A DNA stretch of 64,000 nt from Clostridiales bacterium (GTDB lineage Bacteria; Bacillota; Clostridia; Saccharofermentanales; Saccharofermentanaceae). The notes under the pieces were generated by a model that had not been told where the DNA came from, made no database searches, and saw only the letters and a program-made list of their open reading frames with translations. This document shows, one piece after another, positions 25,046-34,100 of the stretch. The number at the start of each line of letters is the position of its first letter. The first letter of the stretch is position 1. The stretch covers positions 119,408-183,407 of the forward strand of contig JAFXMZ010000028.1 in NCBI GenBank assembly GCA_017529925.1, written 5' to 3'. The position numbers were made by a program, and so were the translations under genes.

Positions 25046-26094
25046 GACTGCTCCTCCCCATGATCCTCCATGGACCTTCGAAGCTGGCCGCATGCAGCCA
25101 TGATGTCAGAACCCATCTCACGGCGCAGTGTCGCATTAAGACCTCTCTGTTCGAGAGCTTTCCTGAAGACATCGACCCTTTTCGACGATGAGCGTTTATA
25201 GGGGCTTCCCTCGAACTCATTCGCAGCTATCAGATTTATATGGCAGTTAAGTCCGCGGAGGAGCGTCTTCAGCTGATCGGCACATGCTAAAGTGTCATTT
25301 ATACCGTCGAAGAGCGAATATTCAAATGTTATCCTGCGGCCTGTCTTATCAACATACTCCCGGCAGGAATCTATCAGGTCCTTCAGCGCAAAATGAGCCG
25401 GAACAGGCATAAGCTGACGCCTCAGTTCGTCATTAGGCGCATGGAGCGATATCGCGAGATTGACCTGTGACTTGAGATCGGTAAACTGTTTGATCCTCGG
25501 GATAAGCCCGCATGTAGATACTGTTATATGTCTTGCCCCGAGACCCGGGCCGTCGGGATCGGTGATCTTCGAGATAAATCCGATAAGGTTATCGTAATTA
25601 TCGAAAGGCTCGCCTATACCCATTACTACGACAGACCTTATCTTCTCCTGCATGAGATCCTGAGACAGGAGGACCTGGCCGAGCATCTCTCCGGATGTCA
25701 GCGAGCGTCCGAATCCTGCTTTTGCCGAGGCGCAGAAAGTACAGCCCATCTTGCATCCCGCCTGGGACGAGATGCATACCGAAAGACCGGTCTTATATCT
25801 CATAACGACCGTTTCGATGATATTGCCGTCAGAAAGAAGATATACGAACTTCCTTGTGTCGTCTTTCTGCGACCTGAATTCGCTAAGGACGGTCATACCC
25901 TTCGTATCAGTATTGTCTTCGAGTATCTTCCTGATATCCTTGGAAATGTTGGTCATCCTGGAAGTATCGGTCACGCCTTTTGAAAGCCATGACCAGATCT
26001 GGTCCGCACGGAAAGAAGGAAGGGCATTTTCTTTGCACAGCTCCTTCACGTCATCTTTTGTCAGATCCAGGATATATCGTTTTCCCTCAGCCAT
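25042..26094 (-). CDS. rlmN: Dual-specificity 23S rRNA/tRNA adenine-C2 methyltransferase
   Basis: 350 residues from ATG 26094, with GAGGAGAAG directly upstream. Radical SAM cluster motif CKMGCTFCAS. MGIGEPFDN and the C-terminal GSDIMAACGQL with the methyl-carrying cysteine are present, as expected of RlmN, which methylates A2503 of 23S rRNA and A37 of some tRNAs. The gene overlaps rsmB by 8 bp and prpC by 4 bp. Confidence 0.96.
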   Translation of the reverse strand: MAEGKRYILDLTKDDVKELCKENALPSFRADQIWSWLSKGVTDTSRMTNISKDIRKILEDNTDTKGMTVLSEFRSQKDDTRKFVYLLSDGNIIETVVMRYKTGLSVCISSQAGCKMGCTFCASAKAGFGRSLTSGEMLGQVLLSQDLMQEKIRSVVVMGIGEPFDNYDNLIGFISKITDPDGPGLGARHITVSTCGLIPRIKQFTDLKSQVNLAISLHAPNDELRRQLMPVPAHFALKDLIDSCREYVDKTGRRITFEYSLFDGINDTLACADQLKTLLRGLNCHINLIAANEFEGSPYKRSSSKRVDVFRKALEQRGLNATLRREMGSDIMAACGQLRRSMEDHGEEQS

Positions 26095-27412
26095 CTCTTC
26101 TCCTCGCGGCGGCGATAAAGAATCCCTCACACCCGTCACTGTCGGGAAGCAGGGTTATCCTGCCGCGCCTGAGCCCTTCGGCTCTCTCACTGTCGATTAT
26201 AATATCTGAAGGAATAAAATGTGTTATGTCATCTGCACAAAAATCCCCGTGCCTGTCGAGGAATGAGTCAAACTGAACGTCATTCTCCTCTCTGTTTACA
26301 GAACAGGTACAGTAGATGAGCCTTCCGCCCGGTGCTACATTTTCCGCCATGTTATCAAGTATATCCTTTTGGATGGCGATAAGTTCCATGACCTTCTCAT
26401 AAGTCAGGAGCACCCTGATATCAGGCTTTGATCCGAGAAGTCCCATACCGCTGCAGGGAGCATCTATAAGGACCGTGTCGAAAGGGCTCTTCGCCCTGTA
26501 TGATCTCGCATCACCCGTAACATGGCTTACACACGTTATCCCGAGTCTTTCGACATTTCTGATGGTCTTTTCCGCCCTGTTCTCTTTAAGCTCGAGTGCC
26601 GTTATATCGGCTTTCCCGCCGCTAAGGGCTGCCATATGGGTAGTCTTTCCTCCGGGCGCACTGCAGCAGTCGAGGATCCTCTGACCTTCCTTCGGATCTG
26701 CGATATGGGATGCGAGCATTGCACCTTCGCCCTGTATGAACAGTCTTTCCTTTTCGAAAAGACCGCTTTTGATAAGAAGGTTCCTTCCGGATACGATATT
26801 GATGCATTCGGGCATAAAAGACCCGCCTGATACCTCCATCCCTAACTCAGAAGCCTTCTTTATAAGGTCTTCCTTACCGATCAGAGTCGGATCGAACCTT
26901 ACCGTCAGCGGCGGCACCTTGAGGAAAGCCCTTGCAACTGACAATGCCTTATCACGGCCAAAAGACTTTTTAAGGATACCGAAAAGTTCAGGCTTTATAC
27001 CCGTCTCTATCTCGGGTCTTCTTCCCTCAAGAGTCCTTTCTTCTTCCGGTATCTCAGTGAGCCTTCGCAAGACCGCATTTACGAATCCGGCACTCTTCTT
27101 TGAGTATTTCTTTGCAAGAGCGACCGTTGTATCGACGGCGGCATAATCGGGGATCTTAACAGAGAAAAGGATCTGCCATGCTCCGTATCTTACAAGGACG
27201 GCAGTTATATCATCCATGGAACGGACATCCTTTCCCGTTCTTTCCAGTATGATCTGATCTATCGAATATGAATATGTGAGGGTTCCTTCTATCGAGGCAA
27301 GTGCCAGATCGCTCAAGTCCTCCCTTACGGAAGAAGGATCAAATGCTTTGCCTCTCGAATAGCATTCATACAGACATCTGAAAGGAAGCTCTCTGTCGTT
27401 TGTCTTTTCCAT
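26087..27412 (-). CDS. rsmB: 16S rRNA cytosine-967 C5-methyltransferase
   Basis: 441 residues. An N-terminal NusB-like domain (DYAAVDTTVALAKKY, FVNAVLRRL) is followed by a SAM-dependent methyltransferase with CCSAPGGKTTHMA, DAPCSGMG and CTCSVNREEND, the last two holding the two catalytic cysteines. This fusion is diagnostic of RsmB/Sun. The gene starts 8 bp after fmt, with a weak ribosome binding site suggesting coupling. Confidence 0.95.
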   Translation of the reverse strand: MEKTNDRELPFRCLYECYSRGKAFDPSSVREDLSDLALASIEGTLTYSYSIDQIILERTGKDVRSMDDITAVLVRYGAWQILFSVKIPDYAAVDTTVALAKKYSKKSAGFVNAVLRRLTEIPEEERTLEGRRPEIETGIKPELFGILKKSFGRDKALSVARAFLKVPPLTVRFDPTLIGKEDLIKKASELGMEVSGGSFMPECINIVSGRNLLIKSGLFEKERLFIQGEGAMLASHIADPKEGQRILDCCSAPGGKTTHMAALSGGKADITALELKENRAEKTIRNVERLGITCVSHVTGDARSYRAKSPFDTVLIDAPCSGMGLLGSKPDIRVLLTYEKVMELIAIQKDILDNMAENVAPGGRLIYCTCSVNREENDVQFDSFLDRHGDFCADDITHFIPSDIIIDSERAEGLRRGRITLLPDSDGCEGFFIAAARRRDG

Positions 27413-27420
27413 CTTGCGGT

Positions 27421-28374
27421 CTAGATAAGATCTCCAGCCTTATAATTATGTGCGCAGTCAACTGCCTTCAGACGCTTTCCGCCTTCATTTTGAAGCTCGT
27501 TTATCTTAAGAAGACCGTTTCCGGTCATGACTATCAGGTCCTTCTTATGAGCCTTGACTATCGTTCCGGCGGGACAGTCCTCAAACCCTTCGGGAGAATC
27601 AGCGGCGCCGATCACTTCTGAATCATATATCTTGAGTTTCTTTCCGTCCCTTATTACATAAGCTCCGGGCCATGTGCTCAGTGCACGAACCTTATTATGT
27701 ATCGTCCAGGCATCCTGATCCCAGGTAAACTCAGCCTGTTCGGGTCTTATCGGCGGACATGATGTCGCCTTATCCTCATCCTGAGGGACAGGTACTTTTT
27801 CTCCGCTCATATAACCGGGAATGGTATCGATCAATAAAGATGCACCTTCACAGGCGAGCTTCGCCATCAGTTCATCAGTATGTATGAGAGGGTCTATATC
27901 GACTTCACAGACGGATATGATGTCGCCGGTATCCATTCCGGCATCCATCTTCATGATAGTTACACCAGTCTTTGCATCACCGTTGAGTATCGCATACTGG
28001 ACAGGAGCTGCTCCCCTGTATGCCGGAAGTACCGATGCATGAACATTGAGACATCCAAAGCGCGGGATATCGAGCACTCTCTGAGGGAGGATCTTTCCGT
28101 ATGCCGCAGTAACTATAAGATCAGGAGAAAGAGAACTGATCTTCTCGAAAGCCTCATCTGACTTCATCGAATCGGGCTGGAATACTTCGATACCAAGCTC
28201 GGTTGCTTCAACCTTCGCAGGAGGAGGTGTTATGATGTGCTTCCTTCCTACGGGCTTATCGGGCTGCGATACGGACAGGATAACATTATAGCCCACATCC
28301 TTGAGCTTGCGGAGACAAACTGCCGAGAATTCGGGAGTTCCCATAAATACTACGGATATATCCTTAGGGGACAT
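27421..28374 (-). CDS. fmt: Methionyl-tRNA formyltransferase
   Basis: 317 residues. Formylates initiator Met-tRNA using 10-formyltetrahydrofolate. Visible motifs: VVFMGTPEFS, the basic loop QPDKPVGR, NVHASVLPAYRGAAP (active-site Asn and His) and MDAGMDTGDI. It starts 5 bp after def, with GAGGAGG upstream. The def-fmt pair supplies and removes the formyl group on nascent proteins. Confidence 0.97.
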   Translation of the reverse strand: MSPKDISVVFMGTPEFSAVCLRKLKDVGYNVILSVSQPDKPVGRKHIITPPPAKVEATELGIEVFQPDSMKSDEAFEKISSLSPDLIVTAAYGKILPQRVLDIPRFGCLNVHASVLPAYRGAAPVQYAILNGDAKTGVTIMKMDAGMDTGDIISVCEVDIDPLIHTDELMAKLACEGASLLIDTIPGYMSGEKVPVPQDEDKATSCPPIRPEQAEFTWDQDAWTIHNKVRALSTWPGAYVIRDGKKLKIYDSEVIGAADSPEGFEDCPAGTIVKAHKKDLIVMTGNGLLKINELQNEGGKRLKAVDCAHNYKAGDLI

Positions 28375-28379
28375 AAAGA

Positions 28380-28850
28380 TCAGTCCTCCTCAGTCTCGAT
28401 CTCTCCCTTTGCCCTGTCGGTAAAGAGGATACCTTCCAGATGATCATATTCATGACAGATACATACCGCAAGGAGACCGTCAGCTTCGAGTTCAAACTCA
28501 TTTCCGTTCCTGTCCAGAGCCTTTATCCTTATCTTCTCCGGACGCTCGACATCAGCGCTCTTTCCGGGAAGCGAAAGACATCCTTCACAATATGTCTGCT
28601 CACCCTCTGTATATGTGATCTCAGGGTTGATGAACTCGAGCTTTCCGTGCTCGTCACCAACATCTACGATGAAGACTCTCCTCAATACGCCGACCTGGAC
28701 AGCAGCGATACCGATACCCCTGTTATCGAGATACATGGTCTCGGCCATATCATCCAGGAGCTTGATTATCCTCGGTGATATCTCATCTACGGGTCTTGAC
28801 TTCTTACGAAGGATAGGATCTCCCTCGACTACTATATTACGAAGTGCCAT
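28380..28850 (-). CDS. def: Peptide deformylase
   Basis: 156 residues. All three family motifs are present: GIGIAAVQVG, EGCLSLPG (metal Cys) and HEYDH (metal His pair and catalytic Glu). It removes the N-formyl group from new proteins. GGAAGG precedes the ATG. A 46-bp gap separates it from priA upstream. Confidence 0.97.
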   Translation of the reverse strand: MALRNIVVEGDPILRKKSRPVDEISPRIIKLLDDMAETMYLDNRGIGIAAVQVGVLRRVFIVDVGDEHGKLEFINPEITYTEGEQTYCEGCLSLPGKSADVERPEKIRIKALDRNGNEFELEADGLLAVCICHEYDHLEGILFTDRAKGEIETEED

Positions 28851-28896
28851 ATGATACCTTCCGTTTCTTTTTATTCCGAAGCTATTTTACCACAAA

Positions 28897-31167
28897 TCAG
28901 ATCGAGCCCGAATCCGTATCAAATGAAATGGGATACAGATCAGGTGTAAAGTCTGTCATTACCTGCCTGAAAACAGCATTGAGGGCTGATTTATTGACCG
29001 CCTTTAGTACAAATACCATCCTGTATCTTCCCCTGAGCTCATATATCGGGGAAGGATTAGGGCCCATCAGCTCAAATCCGTATCTGTCGGGCTGACATGA
29101 CAGATAGTCGCGAAGATACTTCTCGAGATCATATGATCTCGTTGTCAGCATATCTTCGTCAGGCAGAGAGAGCACCATCTCTCCGACTGCCTTAAACGGA
29201 GGCAGGTTCATAGCCTCCCTGTATCTGATCTCTTCATCGTAGAATGCCTCATAGTTCTGGGATGCGGCATAGATAAGGAGCGGATCGTCGGGTCGGTAAC
29301 TCTGCAGATAGACTTCTCCCCTGTCCTCGGCTCTTCCCGCTCTTCCTGAAGCCTGTGTAATAAGCTGGAATGCCCTCTCTGATGATCTGAAATCAGAAGA
29401 TGACGAGATCATATCGGCGCCGATTATGCCGACGACAGTTACATCAGGGAAATCATGACCCTTGGCGATCATCTGTGTTCCGATAAGTATAGAAGCTTCC
29501 TTGTCCCTGAACTTTCTTAGTATCTCTTCATGAGACCCCGTGGTCATTGTCGTATCCTGATCCATCCTGAGGATCTTTTCGGCGGGGAATATCTTCCGAA
29601 GCATCTCCTCGAGCTGCTGGGTCCCTATACCGCTCCTGGTCAGCTTCTTTCCGCCGCACTCGCTGCATACCGCCTCATCTGACGGGATCGTATAGCCGCA
29701 GTAGTGACATATAAGCCTCATCACCCTGCTGCGCCTTGCAGTATGGAGCGTCATCCCGACCGAACATCTCGGACAGGATACCGGACTTCCGCAGTCTTCA
29801 CATATCAACGTTCTCGAATAACCCCTCCTGTTAAGGAAGAGTATCGACTGTTTCTTATCCGCTACAGCCTTTGCGATCGCGGTCCTCAAGGGCGACGAAA
29901 GTATCTCACCGGTTCCCTTCCTGATCTCTTCCTTCATATCGACAGGGATGACCTTGGGAAGGACTGCATCGGGATTAGCCCTTTTCGTTAGCTTCAGGAG
30001 CTTATATATCCCCTGCTTCGCAGCATAATATGAACTGACGGAAGGTGTTGCGGAACCGAGGATGATCGACGCCCCCGTGAGCTTCGCTCTCATAGCGGCC
30101 ACATCCTTGGCATTATATCTCGGGAAGGTCTCTGACTTATAAGACGAATCGTGTTCCTCATCGATCACTATCATCTTAAGGTCTTTTACCGGTGCGAAAA
30201 TGATGCTTCGCGGTCCGACGATTATGTTAGCCTTGCCGCTCCTTATCCGTTCCCACTGAACGAGCCTCTGTCTGTCATTGAGCCTGCTGTGGAATACGGC
30301 AGCCCTGTCTCCGAACCTTCCCGTTATCCTTGAAGCGGTCTGCGGAGTAAGTGAGATCTCCGGGACCATATAGATGACGCTTCCGCCTTTTTTCAGGACT
30401 TCACCTGCGCACTTGAGATAAACTTCAGTCTTTCCCGAACCTGTAATGCCGTGAAGCAGAAATACTGACGGCTTTGTTTCATCGGCAGCTGATATCTCCC
30501 TGAAAGCTTCATCCTGACCGGGGTTGAGCTCGTGACCTTCCGTGAGGCATTCATTTAATCCCTCAGACGGAACGCTGTCCTTTTCATCAGCATCCTCCTC
30601 ATCAGAGCCTTCTATCCTCTTTATGCTGATGAGTCCTTTACTGACGACGGCACGAAGCTGTTCGGATGATGCATCACATGAAGAAAGAAGCCTCTTCCTT
30701 GAAGTATCGCCGTTATCAAGAAGATATTCCAGGATCCTTATATGGGCCATCGACCTCAGTTTACCTTCATGGAGGACCGACAGTGCCTCAGTCTTATTCA
30801 CGAGCGAGACTATATCAGTGTATGAAGGCCTTATCCTGCCTACCTGCGACGGGACCATGAGCGAAAGGACATCACCCATCTTGCACAGATATCTTGATGC
30901 AAGAGGCTTTATGAGCTTTATCTGTTCATCTGTCAGGACCGGATGAGGATATTTGAGCGAAAAGATCGCTTTCAGGTTCCCGGCAGTTTCCTCATCAGAT
31001 ACTTCGATGACACATCCGGTCATCATCCTGTTCCCCTTGCCGAAAGGCACTTCGACGTAAGAGCCGGGAACAATATCATCCTTCATCTCATCGGGGATGA
31101 GATATGTATAGAGCCGGTCGGTCATCCTTACGGCATCTCTTAATATCACTTTCGCGATGTTCATCAT
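28897..31167 (-). CDS. priA: Primosomal replication restart helicase PriA
   Basis: 756 residues. N-terminal 3'-DNA-binding domain, superfamily 2 helicase with Walker A GITGSGKTE (about 240-248), DEEH box and QASGRAGR, and the zinc-binding insert with paired cysteines (CEDCGSPVSCPRCS; CHYCG; CSECGG). It reloads the replisome at stalled forks. The ATG overlaps the polC stop by 4 bp, which couples a replication-restart factor to the replicative polymerase. Confidence 0.96.
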   Translation of the reverse strand: MMNIAKVILRDAVRMTDRLYTYLIPDEMKDDIVPGSYVEVPFGKGNRMMTGCVIEVSDEETAGNLKAIFSLKYPHPVLTDEQIKLIKPLASRYLCKMGDVLSLMVPSQVGRIRPSYTDIVSLVNKTEALSVLHEGKLRSMAHIRILEYLLDNGDTSRKRLLSSCDASSEQLRAVVSKGLISIKRIEGSDEEDADEKDSVPSEGLNECLTEGHELNPGQDEAFREISAADETKPSVFLLHGITGSGKTEVYLKCAGEVLKKGGSVIYMVPEISLTPQTASRITGRFGDRAAVFHSRLNDRQRLVQWERIRSGKANIIVGPRSIIFAPVKDLKMIVIDEEHDSSYKSETFPRYNAKDVAAMRAKLTGASIILGSATPSVSSYYAAKQGIYKLLKLTKRANPDAVLPKVIPVDMKEEIRKGTGEILSSPLRTAIAKAVADKKQSILFLNRRGYSRTLICEDCGSPVSCPRCSVGMTLHTARRSRVMRLICHYCGYTIPSDEAVCSECGGKKLTRSGIGTQQLEEMLRKIFPAEKILRMDQDTTMTTGSHEEILRKFRDKEASILIGTQMIAKGHDFPDVTVVGIIGADMISSSSDFRSSERAFQLITQASGRAGRAEDRGEVYLQSYRPDDPLLIYAASQNYEAFYDEEIRYREAMNLPPFKAVGEMVLSLPDEDMLTTRSYDLEKYLRDYLSCQPDRYGFELMGPNPSPIYELRGRYRMVFVLKAVNKSALNAVFRQVMTDFTPDLYPISFDTDSGSI

Positions 31168-34100
31168 ATACCGTCCAGAAGAGAGAACATATCGATCTGA
31201 CTCGACTCGGGAAGATCGTCAAGAAGTCCGAATGCGGCCAGGGTATCAAGTGCCGATTTACCTATTCCGGATCTCTGCATGAGATCCTCCCTGTTCGCAA
31301 AGGGAGCCTCATCCCTGGCCTTCTCGATCGCTTCGGCCATGCCTGACGATATCGAATCTATCGTATCGAGAGGCGGGAGGATCTTTCCGGGAGCGACCTT
31401 TATGAACTTCGTACCGGATGATGTATTTATATCTATCGGAAGGAACTCTATACCCCTGTGATACATCTCCTCTACGAGCTCGCAGATATAGAATTCATCG
31501 GTGAGCTTCTTTTTCTTAGACGCATTAGTCTCGGTCTTCCTCAGTTCCGATATCTCCCTGCTCCTTTCATTGACCTTATCGATCCCTCTGCACATCGTAT
31601 CGGCACTGAACTCGTCGCCCCTTACCGTAAAGAATGCGCAGTAATACTCTTCGGGTCTGTAGACCTTGAACCACGCGACTCGAAGCGAAGATATCGAATA
31701 GGCGGCTGCGTGCGCCTTAGGGAACATGTATTTGATCTTCTGGCAGGATTCGATATACCAGTCAGGTACATTATTCTCCTTCATCATGGCTTTCCACTCT
31801 TCCCACTTTCCGCACTGTCCCTTGGCAACCTTTCCTTTACGGACATTCTCCATGATATCGAAAGAATCCTTCTCGGGAAGTCCCCAGTAGATGAGCCTAG
31901 TCATGATGGAGTCACGGCATCCGATGACGGATCCGATATCACATGTTCCGCTCTTTATAAGATCCTGAGCGTTGCCGAGCCATACGTCAGTACCGTGCGA
32001 CAGTCCCATGAGCTGGACAAGATCGTAGAAATGGGACGGCTTTGCTTCCTTGATCATTCCTCTGGCAAATGATGTTCCGAGCTCCGGGAGTCCTATGGTG
32101 GCACTGCCGGCTTCTGACTCCGAAAGCGGGAACCCGAGAGCATCGGTTGATGTAAACAGGCTCATTACCTTGTCATCAGGTATCGGGATATCTGTTATCT
32201 CAACTCCGGTGATCTCATGGAGCATACGAAGGACAGTCGGATCGGCATGCCCCAGGATATCGAGCTTAAGGATAGTATCGTGCATAGCACGGAAATCAAA
32301 GTGCGTCGTTACTATACCCTTCTTCGCATCATTCGCCGGGAACTGAACGGGAGTAAATTCATATATATCCATCTCCTTCGGAACAACGACGATACCGCCG
32401 GGATGCTGACCGGTCGTATTCTTTACTCCGATCAGTCCTTCGGACATATAATCGAGCATCGCAGAGGTATATTCTATACCCCTCTTCTCGCCTGATTTGC
32501 GGACTATTCCGTAGGCATTCTTATCCTGGTAGGCACCAATGGTACCAGCCCTGAACGTAAATGATGTACCAAACAGGAACTCGACATACTTATGTGCTCT
32601 CGGCTGATAAAGATCCGAGAAATTAAGGTCGATATCAGGCTGTTTGTCACCGAAGAATCCGAGGAACGTCTCGAAAGGGATATCCTGTCCGTCCCTTACC
32701 ATTTCCTCGCCGCATTCGGGACACGTCTTCGGCGGCATGTCGAATCCGGAACCGTATTCACCCGTATTATTAAACTCGACGAAGCAGCATTTGGGGCATC
32801 TGTAATGGGGAACGAGAGGGTTGACTTCTGATATTCCGAGCATGGTCGCCACGAATGATGAACCGACGGATCCTCTCGAACCGACTATAAAACCGTCATT
32901 ATTCGACTTCTTAACGAGTCTGTATGCGATATAGTACATGACCGAGAATCCGTTTCCGATGATCGATTTCAGTTCCTTTTCGAGACGGGCCCTGACGACT
33001 TCATTCAATACACCGTTATGTCTGTAGAGCTGGTTCGCCCTCGTAAATGCTATATCACGGACATCCTTCGGGGAACGCTTGATTATAGGAGGATATGTAC
33101 CGTCAGGGAACGGCTTTATCCCGTATTCGATCATATCGGCGATCAGGTTAGTGTTTTTTACTACCGCCTCGAAAGCGCGCTCTTCCCCGAGATATGAGAA
33201 CTCGTCGAGCATCTCGTCAGTCGTCCTGAAATAAAGATCACTCTGCTGGTCAGCATCGGCAAATCCCATATTCTCCAGCAGGAGTTTCCTGTACATACCG
33301 TCTTCCTTCTCGAGGAAGTGGGAGTCTGTAGTCGCTACGAGCATCATACCGTAGTGATCTGCGATCTCGGACAGCATGATATTGATCGTCTTTATGTCAT
33401 CCGCATCGACAGGGACGAACTTTTCGGCGGGATTCTTGGGATTCGGCATCTCCCTTGTCATGAACATGTTGTTGCACAGCGGCTGGATCTCGACATAATC
33501 ATAGAGCGAAAGAAGGTCACGGAAATCCTCCGACGCATATAGTGTCCCGAGCGTCTTCTCCTTATCCTTTCCGCACTCCTTATACTTCGCGATGACCTTC
33601 CTGTATATCTGGCCTCTCTCGCAGGCACCGCCGATGATGATTGATGACGAGAAGTATTTCAAAAGACTCCTCGGAGTCCTGGGTCTCATTGAAAAATAAT
33701 GGGTATGAGCTTCGGACACCAGCCTGTAGAGGTTATAAAGACCGAGGTTGTTCCTGACAAGATAGATGATATGCCACGGCTTGTTCTTTGAACTGACGAC
33801 TTCCTCGAGCGGAAGATGCCCTATCCCGGAATTTATCTTAGACGGATCGGCCGTTCCCTGTTCCTTTATGAAGTGTGCTATTACAGATGCACAGTCACGG
33901 CACTGTCTTACCATGAGCTCGCTCTCCGGCGACCTTTCGAGCCCGAGGACATCCATTGCATCGTCGACAGTCTTTCCGCGCAGATCCGTATATACATACC
34001 TGAAGATATCTTCGACCGATATCGCGGGCATGAGGAACTTATTCCTGTAATACTTATGGTCTTCAATATTGATCCCGTAGCCGGCACGCCTGAGGAAATG